The notes beneath the pieces were generated by a model, which was not told where the DNA came from, did no database searches, and saw only the letters and a program-made list of their open reading frames with translations. Made by a program: the position numbers and the translations under genes. A stretch of 64,000 nucleotides of DNA from Luteimonas terricola (lineage in GTDB: Bacteria > Pseudomonadota > Gammaproteobacteria > Xanthomonadales > Xanthomonadaceae). This document shows, piece after piece, positions 19,594 to 28,432 of the stretch. The DNA is taken from contig NZ_SJRX01000007.1 of NCBI RefSeq assembly GCF_004352845.1, positions 113,387-177,386 on the forward strand. The letters are read 5' to 3'. Positions within the stretch are counted from its first letter, which is position 1; every line of letters starts with the position of its first letter.

Positions 19594-22252
19594 CCGCGGG
19601 GCCGGCGGGCTGCACGGCCTCCAGCGCGTACTGGATTGCCGCAGCCAGCGGCATTCCGGCGCCGCGTGCCCCATACGCGTCTGCGATTTCGGGGGCGATC
19701 TCGCGCCTGATCGCAGCCATCAGGTCTTCCAGGCACGCCTGCTGGGCCGATCGTCCCGGCACCGCAAGCGTCTGGCGCAGCTGTCGGGCCGCGCCGCAGA
19801 TCACCAGCGCCTGCTCGCTGCGATGCTGCAAGCCGAGCAGTTGCGCGCAGCCTTCCAGCAGGATCGCCACGCCGCGTCGGTGGCGCAGCCGCACGAACAG
19901 GTTCAAGGCCTCGATGAAGCGCAGCCCCGCCCCGGGCAGGTCGCCGGTTGCTATGGCCAGATGCCCCAGGTCGGTGCAGCACCGCGCCACGCCCCAGCAG
20001 TCGCCCATCGCCTGGAACATCGCGCCGCTTTCCCGATACAGCCGGCTGGCCTCGGGGTGATCGTCCAGCCCGAACGCCACGTCGCCCAGGTGGTTGAGGC
20101 ACCACGCGACCAGGAGCGGATCCTGGGCTTCGCGGAACAGCGCCAGCGCCTCCTGCAGGCGTGCGCGCGCGGCCAGCGGATCGCCCAGCAGCAGGTCATT
20201 CTTGGCCAGGTTGCTCAGCGCACCGGCAATCTCCCGGCCATCGCCAATCGCCCTGCAGGTCTCCAGTGTCTGCTCGTACCAGCCGCGCGCGCCGGCCAGG
20301 TCCCCGGCGAATTGCCGATGCACGCCCAGCGAGTTCAGGCAGGCCGCCATGCCCCGCTGGTCGCCTGCCCGGGTGCTGACCTCAAGCGCCCGTTCGACCA
20401 GGTGCCAGGGCTCGCCGTCGGGTTGGTGGATGCCGGTGATGGCACCCGCGAAGTTCGCCAACTTGACCCATAGCATCGGGTCCACCTCGGGACTGCAGCG
20501 CGCCAGGATCGCGCGCAACTGGGCATCGGCCTCGACCACGTGCTCGCGCCGCTCCCAGTAGCCGAACAAGGCAGCGCCCAGGCGCATCGCCCAGGCGCAT
20601 TCGCCCCGCTGCAGGAGGCCGGCGATCGCGACCCGGAAGTTGTCGTGCTCCAGGTCGCAGCGCGCCAGCCACTGCTCGCGTTCGTCCGCCAGCAGGCCGG
20701 CATTGCCCTCCTCGGCCAGCACCAGGCAGAACGCGGCATGCGCGCGCCGTACCAGCCCTTCCTCGGCGCTCGCAGCCAGCCGCTCCAGCGCGTACTCGCG
20801 CAGGGTCGCGAGCATGCTGTACCGGGGTTCGCCGTCGCTGCGCAGCGGCACGATCAGGTGCTTGGCGGCCAGCCCGATGACCGCGGCCGCCGCACCCCCG
20901 GGCAGGTCGCCATCGGTATCGCCCACCGCCTCGGCGGCCTCGATGTCGAAGCCGCCCACGAACACCGACAGCCGCCGCAGCATCACGCGTTCCGCGTCGT
21001 CGAGCAGTTCGTGGCTCCAGTCGATCGTGCGGCGCAAGGTGCGCTGGCGTTCGGGCATGTCACCGGCGACATGCGCGGGCAGGTCGAGGTGGCCGCTGAA
21101 CCGGGCGAGCATCGCCATCGGGGTCAGGGTTCCCGCCTGTGCCGACACCAGCTCGATCGCCAGCGGCAGTCCGTCCAGGCGGCGGCACAGCTCGGCGATC
21201 GCGCGCGCGTTGCCAGCCGTGAGCCGGACGTCGCGCGAGGTCGCCGCCGCACGCAGCACGAACAGGCTGACGGCCGGATTGCGCGCGAGCTCCTCGAGCG
21301 GCGGCAGCGGGTCCAATGGCGGCACCGGCAGTGGCGACAACGGGTATTCGTGTTCGCCGTAGAGCCTGAGTCCAACGCGACTGGTGGCGAGGACCTTGAG
21401 GCAAGTACACGCATCCAGCCACTGGCCAATCACCGGTGCGGCGGCACTGATCTGTTCGAGGTTGTCGAGCATGAGCAGGACCGGCTGGGTAACTTCGCGG
21501 CGCAGGTGCTCGGTGATCGACTCCTGCAACGCCCGGCCGCCGACCTGGCGCACGTCCAGCGCGGTGGCCATCGCCCGCACCATGTCGGCGGCATCGGTAG
21601 CGGCCGCCAGCGACACGAACCTCACCCCCGTCGCGAAATGCCCGCCACAGTCCCACGCGGCCTGCAGCGCCAGCCGGGTCTTGCCGCTGCCGCCGGCGCC
21701 GGTGACGGTCACCAGGCGCACGTCGTCGTCCAGCAACAACCGGCACAACTCCGCCAGCTCGGTGGCGCGCCCCACCAGCGACGAGCGAGGCGCGGGCAGC
21801 TGGACAGACGGCTCGTGCGGCTGCCGGCGCTCGTGCGGCTGCCGGCGCTCCGGCGCAGTGCCGGTCGCGAGTCCGGGCGTCCCGGCGACGGCAGCGGCCA
21901 CGTTCCAGCGCATCACTGGCCGGTAATGCCCCTTGGGCATCTCGAACACGATAGGGTCGGCACCGCCGGGCCCCTGGTAGTACTCGTCCAGCCTGGCGCG
22001 CAGGCGCCGCGCATGGGTCCGCACGATGGTGTCCATGCGCGGGTCGAAATCGTCGCCGCGTCCAAACACCTCCACGCCCAGCGTGTATTCCTTCAGCGCA
22101 ATGCCATCGGGCCGCAGGCTGTGCTCGACCACATGGCGCAGGAAACGGCTCAGCGTGGGGGCGTTGACGAAGACCGGGCTATCGAGCATGCGGCGCAGCT
22201 GCGCGTCGACCTGTGCCGCCGAGGGCGCAACTTCGCAAGCGGGACGATCCAT
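19580..22252 (-). CDS. STAND-type ATPase with N-terminal regulatory domain and TPR repeats
   Basis: The 890-residue signalling protein has three parts. Residues about 13-112 form a domain (SRFLRHVVEHSL, LKEYTLGVEVFGR, IVRTHARRLRARL, EMPKGHYRPV) found at the head of many TPR/ATPase regulators. Residues about 155-480 are an NB-ARC-like NTPase with Walker A GAGGSGKT (185-192) and Walker B LLMLDN (about 259-264). Residues about 590-860 are TPR units (ALSNLAKNDLLLGD, CLNHLGDVAFGLDD, CCTDLGHLAIATGD). Such proteins couple ligand binding to NTP-driven assembly and gene control. It is divergent from the TonB receptor operon with a shared 538-bp gap, so it may control that operon. Confidence 0.82.
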   Translation of the reverse strand: MDRPACEVAPSAAQVDAQLRRMLDSPVFVNAPTLSRFLRHVVEHSLRPDGIALKEYTLGVEVFGRGDDFDPRMDTIVRTHARRLRARLDEYYQGPGGADPIVFEMPKGHYRPVMRWNVAAAVAGTPGLATGTAPERRQPHERRQPHEPSVQLPAPRSSLVGRATELAELCRLLLDDDVRLVTVTGAGGSGKTRLALQAAWDCGGHFATGVRFVSLAAATDAADMVRAMATALDVRQVGGRALQESITEHLRREVTQPVLLMLDNLEQISAAAPVIGQWLDACTCLKVLATSRVGLRLYGEHEYPLSPLPVPPLDPLPPLEELARNPAVSLFVLRAAATSRDVRLTAGNARAIAELCRRLDGLPLAIELVSAQAGTLTPMAMLARFSGHLDLPAHVAGDMPERQRTLRRTIDWSHELLDDAERVMLRRLSVFVGGFDIEAAEAVGDTDGDLPGGAAAAVIGLAAKHLIVPLRSDGEPRYSMLATLREYALERLAASAEEGLVRRAHAAFCLVLAEEGNAGLLADEREQWLARCDLEHDNFRVAIAGLLQRGECAWAMRLGAALFGYWERREHVVEADAQLRAILARCSPEVDPMLWVKLANFAGAITGIHQPDGEPWHLVERALEVSTRAGDQRGMAACLNSLGVHRQFAGDLAGARGWYEQTLETCRAIGDGREIAGALSNLAKNDLLLGDPLAARARLQEALALFREAQDPLLVAWCLNHLGDVAFGLDDHPEASRLYRESGAMFQAMGDCWGVARCCTDLGHLAIATGDLPGAGLRFIEALNLFVRLRHRRGVAILLEGCAQLLGLQHRSEQALVICGAARQLRQTLAVPGRSAQQACLEDLMAAIRREIAPEIADAYGARGAGMPLAAAIQYALEAVQPAGPAVTPA
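21812..21847. repeat. 18-bp tandem duplication inside the STAND regulator
   Basis: CTCGTGCGGCTGCCGGCG occurs twice head-to-tail (21812-21829 and 21830-21847). It encodes the ERRQPH repeat in the linker between the N-terminal domain and the ATPase. It is in frame and probably a recent slippage event. Confidence 0.85.
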
Positions 22253-22612
22253 GGCACACCCCCGATATCGGATGGCGCCGCATCACTGCATCAAGATTGC
22301 GCGCCACCGCTGGACAGCGCCGCTACCTTACTACAGCACGTGAAGCCGACCCGCAGGCGGGCGGTGCCAGCTGTCGTGGTGCGCGTGCGACACCGACCCG
22401 GTGGCGGCGGCCCGCGGGCACCGCTCCATCGCTACTTGTGTACCACCATTTTTTCAGGGCAGCGTGGTGACGCGGTGCTTCGTCTGCGCCGGCCCGCTGT
22501 TTCCGCGCTTGCGGGCCACGCGCGGCGAGCAAGCACGCCGGTACGCGCGACTGTCCGTGCCTGACGGCCGTCCACGCAGGGCGTGGGCGATGTAACGAAA
22601 CTTCCACATTAC

Positions 22613-22628
22613 TGACCCTGCCGGGTCA
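22613..22628. promoter_or_regulatory. candidate operator palindrome
   Basis: A perfect 6-bp inverted repeat, TGACCC/GGGTCA, with a 4-bp centre lies 163 bp upstream of the TonB receptor ATG. Its position in a divergent regulator/operon gap suggests a binding site. The binding protein is not known. Confidence 0.4.
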
Positions 22629-22731
22629 TGTGAGCCGAAGACCATTGCGCGTCTCACATGGCGTCCCGCGCAGCTTTGCCGTGAACCGGCTGCAGCCCTT
22701 CGCATCGACCCACCATCCAGATCACATAACG

Positions 22732-22757
22732 CCCTTGTCGACCGCGTACGACAGGGG
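22732..22757 (+). other. leader hairpin upstream of the TonB receptor
   Basis: CCCTTGTCG and CGACAGGGG form a 9-bp stem (one G-U pair) with an 8-nt loop, ending 33 bp before ATG 22791. It may be part of the mRNA leader or an operator. The ribosome site AAGGGA (22779-22784) lies downstream and is not sequestered. Confidence 0.45.
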
Positions 22758-22790
22758 CTTGCCAGCACATCCATTTCAAGGGAAACAACG

Positions 22791-25742
22791 ATGTTGAAGA
22801 CCACCTCGCTCGCTGCCGCGCTTGCCCTCGCATTGACCATGCAGGCACAGGCGCATGCCCAGTCCACGACCGACCCGGTCCAACAGCCGGATGGCGCGGC
22901 TGGCCTGCAGGGCGATTCCGGCCTCGGCACCGTCAGCGGCGTGGTGACCGACGCCGGCCGCGGTGGCTACCTCGTGGGCGCCGAGGTGCGCGTGGCGGGA
23001 CAGAACACGGTCGCCGTCACCGGCTCCGATGGCAGCTTCGCGCTGCATCGCGTTCCCGCCGGCCGCCACGAGCTGGTCATCAGCTACGTGGGCCGGCCCG
23101 ACATGCGCCAGAGCGTGGATGTCGAGGCGGGCCGCTCGGCATCGGCCGACATCGCCATGGGCCAGGCCGGTGCCGCGGCCACGCTGGATTCGGTGGTGGT
23201 GGTCGGTACGATGATGCCGATCGCCGAGTCCGAGTACGCGGCGCTGCAGGCACAGCGCGCGTCGAACGCGCTGGTCAGCGTGGTGGCGGCGGACTCGATC
23301 GGCCGCTTCCCGGACCAGAACATCGCCGCCTCGATCAGCCGCCTGCCCGGCATGGCCGTCGAGCGCGACCAGGGCCAGGAGCGCTACGTCAACCTGCGCG
23401 GCGCGCCGGCGCGCTGGACCACCATCGCCTTCGATGGCATCAACGTGATCAGCCCCGACGGGCGCACCGCGCGCCTGGACACCGTGCCCTCGTCGATCGC
23501 CTCGCAGGTGGTGGCGCGCAAGGCGGTCACCGCGGCGATGCCGGGCGAGACCCTGGCCGGCAACATCGACATCATCACCCGCAGCCCGTTCGACTACGAG
23601 GGCCTGAAGGTCGGCGGCGACGTCGGCATCGGCTACAACGACCTCGGCGGCGGCAGCCAGTACAACTGGGGCGGCTTCATCTCCAATCGTTTCGCCGATG
23701 ATCGCTGGGGCTTCCTGCTTGGTGCGTCGAAGTACTCGCGCGACATGATCACCGACAACTTCGAGACCGATCTCGAGGTTGCCGACGATGACGTGCAGCC
23801 GGGCGGCGACCAGCGCGTGTGGGCCGATGCCCACCAGAACAAGCTCTACCGCCTCACCCGCGAGAACGAGTCGTTCAGCGGCCGCCTCGAGTTCCGCCCC
23901 TCGGACGACCACAGCTTCTTCCTGAGCTCGATCTACACCGAGTTCAGCGACCACGAAATGCGCAATGCGATGGAGTTCGTCCTCGAAGAAGGCGTCGGCT
24001 ATGCCGACACCACCGCCGGCAACACCCCGGACAAGGGCCGGCTGTACGGCGTCGAGCTGAGCAGCACCCTGAACATCAACAACACCGTGCAGAGCATCTT
24101 CACCACCACGCTCGGCGGCGACCAGAACTTCGACAAGTGGCGCAGCAAGTGGCGCCTCAACTACACCGAGGCCAAGGACGAATCCGGCCCGTCCTTCAAA
24201 TCCTCGTGGGCGAGCCCCGACGACCGCAGCCAGCGCCCGACGGTGGATTACGACTTCACCGACCCGCACAACAACGGCGTGACGCTGTGGGACACGATCG
24301 TCAACCCGGACGGCTCCTATTCGACCGGCGACCTGAAGCGCTCGCTCGATTCGTCGGACTACGAGTTCGGGCGCTTCGGCACCGAGCGCGGCCTGGCCAG
24401 GACCGATGCGTTCAGCGGCAAGATCGACCTGTTCCGCGACTTCGAGCTGTTCGGACGCCCGACCGAGCTGCAGATGGGCTTCCAGTACGACCAGCGCACC
24501 AAGGAGAACAACGAAACCGAGGTCCGGGTCACGCGCGCTGCGCTCGAAGCCGCCGGCGTCGCCCTCCCGACCATGGCCGAATTCGCGTCCAATGTCCCGT
24601 ACAAGGGCAGCCTGCCGCTGGGCTACAACTTCCGCTACCACCACGAAGGCAAGGCCTGGGGCCTGCTGAACGGACTGCTGTCGCAGGGCCTGGGCAAGAC
24701 GCAAGACGCGGTCCCGATGGAAGAGTGGTACGAGGTCAGCGAGTCGATCGTCGCGCTGTACGCGATGGCCACCACCCACTTCGACTGGGGCAACGTCGTG
24801 GCCGGCGTGCGTGGCGAGTACACCGACAACGAATCCTCGGCGATGGCCGAAGACGACGACGGCTTCAGCAAGGTCACGGTGGAGGAGAGCGGGGTCGAGT
24901 TCTTCCCGAGCGTGCACGCGAACTGGAACCTCAACGACGACATGAAACTCCGGTTCTCGGTCAACACCGGCTCCGCGCGTCCCGACTACACCGACCTGCG
25001 CCCGAACTTCGCGATCAACGACGAGGACGGCGAGATCGACGGCGGCAACCCCTTCGCCACCCCCGAGAAGGCCGTCGGCTTCGACGTCTACTACGAGTGG
25101 TACATGCGTCCGCAGGGCTTCCTGTCGGCCGGCATCTACTACAAGGACCTGAGCGACGTGCTGTTCGACGTCGAAGTCCCGGCATTCGGTTCCGACGCGC
25201 TCAACGCGCCCGGCTTCGACCGCTCGCAGTACACCTACTTCACGCTCGCCAACGGTGGCAGCGGCCACATCCAGGGCCTGGAGCTGGCCTACTCGCAGAA
25301 GTTCGGCGCCCTGGCCGAAGCCTTCGATCTGCCGATGTGGGTCGGCGACTTCGGCGTCAGCGCCAACGTCACCTTCAACGACAGCGAGGCGACCACGCCG
25401 GACGGCCGCAAGGTCGACCTGCCGGGCGCGTCGGACGTGATCTACAACACCTCGGTCTACTACGAGGCCTTCGGCCTGTCGGCGCGCCTGAGCTGGCAGT
25501 ACCGCAGCGAGTGGCTGGATTCGATCGGCGACGGCGACGCGGTGGGCGACGCGTACTGGGACGAGGTCGGCCGCCTCGATCTCTCCGTGCGCTACGCGTT
25601 CAACGACAACTTCGAGGTCTACTTCGACGCCAACAACCTGCTCGACGAGCCCGGCGCGCGCTGGTCGGGCCACCGCTCGCGCACCACCGAGTACGAGGCC
25701 TTCGGCAAGCGCTACATGGTGGGCCTGCGCTTCAACTTCTAA
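22791..25742 (+). CDS. TonB-dependent receptor with carboxypeptidase-like N-terminal domain
   Basis: The 983-residue outer-membrane protein has a signal peptide cleaved near AHAQ (about 24). A carboxypeptidase-regulatory-like beta domain is at about 45-120 (VSGVVTDAGRGGYLVGAEV). A TonB-box-like LDSVVVVG (about 131) precedes the plug (FPDQNIAASISRLPGM, about 175-190) and the 22-strand barrel ending in Phe (RYMVGLRFNF). Such receptors import large or scarce substrates using TonB energy. The next gene, 11 bp on, encodes a phosphatase-like lipoprotein, so the receptor may take up a phosphate-containing product or organophosphate. The substrate is inferred from context only. Confidence 0.9.
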   Translation: MLKTTSLAAALALALTMQAQAHAQSTTDPVQQPDGAAGLQGDSGLGTVSGVVTDAGRGGYLVGAEVRVAGQNTVAVTGSDGSFALHRVPAGRHELVISYVGRPDMRQSVDVEAGRSASADIAMGQAGAAATLDSVVVVGTMMPIAESEYAALQAQRASNALVSVVAADSIGRFPDQNIAASISRLPGMAVERDQGQERYVNLRGAPARWTTIAFDGINVISPDGRTARLDTVPSSIASQVVARKAVTAAMPGETLAGNIDIITRSPFDYEGLKVGGDVGIGYNDLGGGSQYNWGGFISNRFADDRWGFLLGASKYSRDMITDNFETDLEVADDDVQPGGDQRVWADAHQNKLYRLTRENESFSGRLEFRPSDDHSFFLSSIYTEFSDHEMRNAMEFVLEEGVGYADTTAGNTPDKGRLYGVELSSTLNINNTVQSIFTTTLGGDQNFDKWRSKWRLNYTEAKDESGPSFKSSWASPDDRSQRPTVDYDFTDPHNNGVTLWDTIVNPDGSYSTGDLKRSLDSSDYEFGRFGTERGLARTDAFSGKIDLFRDFELFGRPTELQMGFQYDQRTKENNETEVRVTRAALEAAGVALPTMAEFASNVPYKGSLPLGYNFRYHHEGKAWGLLNGLLSQGLGKTQDAVPMEEWYEVSESIVALYAMATTHFDWGNVVAGVRGEYTDNESSAMAEDDDGFSKVTVEESGVEFFPSVHANWNLNDDMKLRFSVNTGSARPDYTDLRPNFAINDEDGEIDGGNPFATPEKAVGFDVYYEWYMRPQGFLSAGIYYKDLSDVLFDVEVPAFGSDALNAPGFDRSQYTYFTLANGGSGHIQGLELAYSQKFGALAEAFDLPMWVGDFGVSANVTFNDSEATTPDGRKVDLPGASDVIYNTSVYYEAFGLSARLSWQYRSEWLDSIGDGDAVGDAYWDEVGRLDLSVRYAFNDNFEVYFDANNLLDEPGARWSGHRSRTTEYEAFGKRYMVGLRFNF

Positions 25743-25753
25743 AGGAGACGACA

Positions 25754-27622
25754 ATGCGTTCCCCGCTCTCGATCGGACTTTCTCCGACCGTACTTTTCCC
25801 GACCGTACTGGCCGTCGCACTGCTCGCCGCGTGCTCGCAGGCGCCCGACACCACGCCCGCCACCGCCGGGACCGCAGCCGTCGCGACTGCGGCACCCGCC
25901 GATGAAGCCTCCCCAGCGGCGCCCTGGGCAGCGGCGGTGGACGCCATCCGCGCGCGGATGACCGGCGCGATCCCGGCCGGCGAACTCGCCGACGCGGATG
26001 CGTCGCGCATCCTGCCGTTGCTGACGCCGGAGGAACTGCAGGCGCTGTCCACCTCGTACGCCAGGTTCACCGTGGACGCGCCGGCCATCGTCCACGTCCT
26101 GCAGTCGCCCGACTCGGACGTGGAGCCGTTCTGGCTCGAGGAACAGGGCTTCGAAGCGACGCCGCTGCGCGCGGTGGTCGATGGCGACGACACCTACATC
26201 GCCTGGCGCAAGCAGGTGCCGGCGGGCGAAGTCGGCCTTGGCGTGCCGTCCATCGAGGGCGGGGTCAAGCCGTACTTCGTCATCGTCGGCCCGGTGGAAC
26301 CGGGCGCCGCGGCGCCGGGTGTGGAACTGCTCGGTCCGTCCGGGCTCGAGCTCGCGACCGCTTCGGTGGGCTCGGCCCCGTATGCCGACGACAGCGATGT
26401 CATCGACACGCTTGCGCCGGAGCTCGAGGGCCTGGTCCTGGTGCGCACGCTCGAGGGTGACGAGAACGTCGCCCACCTTGCCGGGTTCTTCCGCAACTCG
26501 CCCTACCCCGGCTCGGCCGATGCCGACCAGGTCGTGCTGACCTGGGCCGGCGACCCGACGAGCAGCCAGTCGATCCAGTGGCGCACCGCGCCCGGCAGCG
26601 GCAACAGCCAGCTGCGCTACGCCGTGGACGGCAGTGCCGCCGCCCCTGCCGTGGTCGAAGCCACAAGCCGTGAGCTCCACACCCCGGACGTGGCCAACGA
26701 CCCCAGGACCCTGCGCCACACCGTCGCCCTCGACGGACTGCAGCCCGGCACCAGCTACCGCTACGCGATCGGCGACGGCCAGGCCTGGGGCGAGGAACGC
26801 AGCTTCACCACCGCGCCCGCGCAGCCCGAACCCTTCACCTTCATCTACATGGGCGATGCCCAGAACGGCCTGGACACCTGGGGCGGCCTGGTCCGCAAGG
26901 CGCACGCCGAACATCCGCAGGCCGCGTTCTACGTGATGGCCGGCGACCTGGTGAACTGGGGCGAACGCCGCGACGACTGGGACCTGCTGTTCCAGAACGC
27001 CGCCGGCGTCTACGACCACCGTCCGCTGCTGCCGGCCATCGGCAACCATGAAGTCGATCTCGGCCGTGCCGAGCTGTACGTCGACCAGTTCGACCTGCCC
27101 CGGAACGGTCCCGAGGGCGTGGAGCCCGAGCGCGTCTATTCAACCGGATATTCCAACGCCCAGTTCGTCGTGCTCGACTCGAACCTGCCCCCGGAGCAGC
27201 AGACCGAGTGGCTCGACAAGACGCTTGCGGCCTCCGACGCGCAGTGGAAGTTCGTGGTCTACCACCACCCGCTGTACTCGACCAAGCCCGGCGACCGCGG
27301 CCAGCCGGAGCTGAAGGCGGCCTGGGCGCCGGTCTTCGAGAAGCACGGCGTCGACCTGGTGCTGCAGGGCGACGACCATGCCTACCTGCGCACGTTCCCG
27401 ATGAAGGGCGACCAGGTGGTGTCGTCACCGGCCGAGGGCCCGGTCTACATCCACGCCGTGGCCGGCACCAAGATGTACAAGCAGTCCGACGCGCCGTACA
27501 TCGAGAAGCGCTTCACCGATACCTCGACCTACCAGGTCATCGACATCGACGGTGGCCGGCTCGAGTACCGCGCCTACGATATCGATGGCAACGTGCTGGA
27601 CCGGTTCACGATCGAGAAGTAA
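25754..27622 (+). CDS. purple-acid-phosphatase-like metallophosphoesterase lipoprotein
   Basis: The 622-residue protein has a lipobox, LLAAC, at about 23-27, so it is probably anchored in the envelope. After a 250-residue N-terminal region of unknown fold come an FN3-like purple-acid-phosphatase N-domain (about 255-355) and a catalytic metallophosphoesterase domain. Its metal ligands are D368 in GDAQN, D398 in GDLVN, N431/H432 in GNHE, H504/H505 in YHHP and D541/H542 in GDDHAY. AAAGGAG before ATG 25754 and the 11-bp gap to the TonB receptor show an operon. It likely frees phosphate from organic esters outside the cytoplasm. Confidence 0.88.
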   Translation: MRSPLSIGLSPTVLFPTVLAVALLAACSQAPDTTPATAGTAAVATAAPADEASPAAPWAAAVDAIRARMTGAIPAGELADADASRILPLLTPEELQALSTSYARFTVDAPAIVHVLQSPDSDVEPFWLEEQGFEATPLRAVVDGDDTYIAWRKQVPAGEVGLGVPSIEGGVKPYFVIVGPVEPGAAAPGVELLGPSGLELATASVGSAPYADDSDVIDTLAPELEGLVLVRTLEGDENVAHLAGFFRNSPYPGSADADQVVLTWAGDPTSSQSIQWRTAPGSGNSQLRYAVDGSAAAPAVVEATSRELHTPDVANDPRTLRHTVALDGLQPGTSYRYAIGDGQAWGEERSFTTAPAQPEPFTFIYMGDAQNGLDTWGGLVRKAHAEHPQAAFYVMAGDLVNWGERRDDWDLLFQNAAGVYDHRPLLPAIGNHEVDLGRAELYVDQFDLPRNGPEGVEPERVYSTGYSNAQFVVLDSNLPPEQQTEWLDKTLAASDAQWKFVVYHHPLYSTKPGDRGQPELKAAWAPVFEKHGVDLVLQGDDHAYLRTFPMKGDQVVSSPAEGPVYIHAVAGTKMYKQSDAPYIEKRFTDTSTYQVIDIDGGRLEYRAYDIDGNVLDRFTIEK

Positions 27623-27626
27623 GGCT

Positions 27627-27664
27627 TGCCCGATGGGGCGCGCGGAGATGCGCCTCATCGGGCA
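27627..27664. other. 15-bp stem-loop between convergent genes
   Basis: TGCCCGATG pairs with CATCGGGCA and GGCGC with GCGCC through one G-U pair, giving a 15-bp stem and an 8-nt loop. It lies 5 bp after the phosphatase stop and 52 bp from the ABC ATPase stop. No T-run follows on either strand. It could stabilise or end both transcripts. Confidence 0.55.
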
Positions 27665-27715
27665 CGGTCGCCAACCATCATCAGCTTGTTTCGGGCCTGC
27701 CGGACCCCGGCAGCT

Positions 27716-28432
27716 TCAACGTCCAGCCGCCTGCCTGCGCTCGTCGGAGACGATGCTTCCGTCGATCAGCGTGATCGTCCGGTCGCAGGTCTCCGACAGG
27801 CGCGGGTCGTGCGTCACCACCAACACCGCGCAGCCGTACTGGGCGTTGAACCGCCGCAGGAGCTCGAACACTTCGGCGGCCGTCTTCGTATCCAGGTTCC
27901 CGGTCGGTTCGTCGGCCAGCAGCAGGGCCGGTCGCGTCACCAGCGCGCGCGCAATCGCCACGCGCTGCTGCTGGCCACCCGAGAGCTGGTCCGGATGGCG
28001 GTCGGCGAACTTCTCGAGGCCCACGTCGGCCAGCAATCCGCGCGCGGTGTCGACGGTGTCCCGGTCCGGGCGCCCGCGCGCCACCATCGACGGCATCAGC
28101 ACGTTCTCCAGCGCGGTGAACGCGCCGATCAGATGGTGGAACTGGAAGACGAAGCCGATGTCGCGGCCACGCAGCGCGGTGCGACCTTCGTCGTCCATGC
28201 CGCGCGTGGCTTCGCCACGCAGGTAGAGTTCGCCGTCGGTGGGCGAGTCGAGCAGGCCGATCAGGTTGAGCAGGGTGCTTTTGCCGGAACCCGATGGGCC
28301 GACGAGCGCGGCGAAGTCGGCGCTGTCCAGGCACAGGTCGATGCCGTGCAGCACTTCCACTTCGTTCGGCCTGCCGATGTTGTAGGACTTGCGCAGGCCT
28401 TCCAGCCGCAGCACCTCGCCCGCATCAGCCAT
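27716..28432 (-). CDS. ABC transporter ATP-binding protein (MacB/LolD type)
   Basis: The 238-residue ATPase has Walker A GPSGSGKST (45-53), signature LSGGQQQ (150-156), Walker B LLLADEP (170-176) and the switch-region VVTHD. FQFHHLIGAFTALENVLMP is typical of the LolD/MacB/FtsE group that powers mechanotransmission rather than substrate passage. The start at 28432 overlaps the permease stop by 8 bp. Adaptor, permease and ATPase are in one operon, so this is a tripartite export or lipoprotein-trafficking machine. Confidence 0.9.
   Translation of the reverse strand: MADAGEVLRLEGLRKSYNIGRPNEVEVLHGIDLCLDSADFAALVGPSGSGKSTLLNLIGLLDSPTDGELYLRGEATRGMDDEGRTALRGRDIGFVFQFHHLIGAFTALENVLMPSMVARGRPDRDTVDTARGLLADVGLEKFADRHPDQLSGGQQQRVAIARALVTRPALLLADEPTGNLDTKTAAEVFELLRRFNAQYGCAVLVVTHDPRLSETCDRTITLIDGSIVSDERRQAAGR

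Larger units (their letters stand above)
22253..22790. other. 538-bp divergent intergenic region with two palindromes
   Basis: No credible gene is seen. It must hold the promoters for the STAND regulator (leftward) and the TonB receptor operon (rightward). Two symmetrical sequences stand out. The first is TGACCC-TGCC-GGGTCA at 22613-22628. The second is a longer hairpin at 22732-22757, just before the receptor gene. Composition around 22440-22460 and 22590-22612 is more AT-rich than average. Confidence 0.6.

Noticed and set aside
22253..22790. Pho box upstream of the TonB receptor-phosphatase operon
   Set aside because: No CTGTCAT-type direct repeat is visible, so phosphate control stays hypothetical.
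23819..25753. Upstream extension that would fuse the phosphatase to an open frame inside the TonB receptor (1267 codons)
   Set aside because: The lipoprotein signal and AAAGGAG mark the true start at 25754; the extension is out-of-frame receptor sequence.
22776..25895. 1039-codon minus-strand frame over the TonB receptor
   Set aside because: The plus strand has a signal peptide, plug and terminal Phe; the minus frame has no domain and is a GC artefact.
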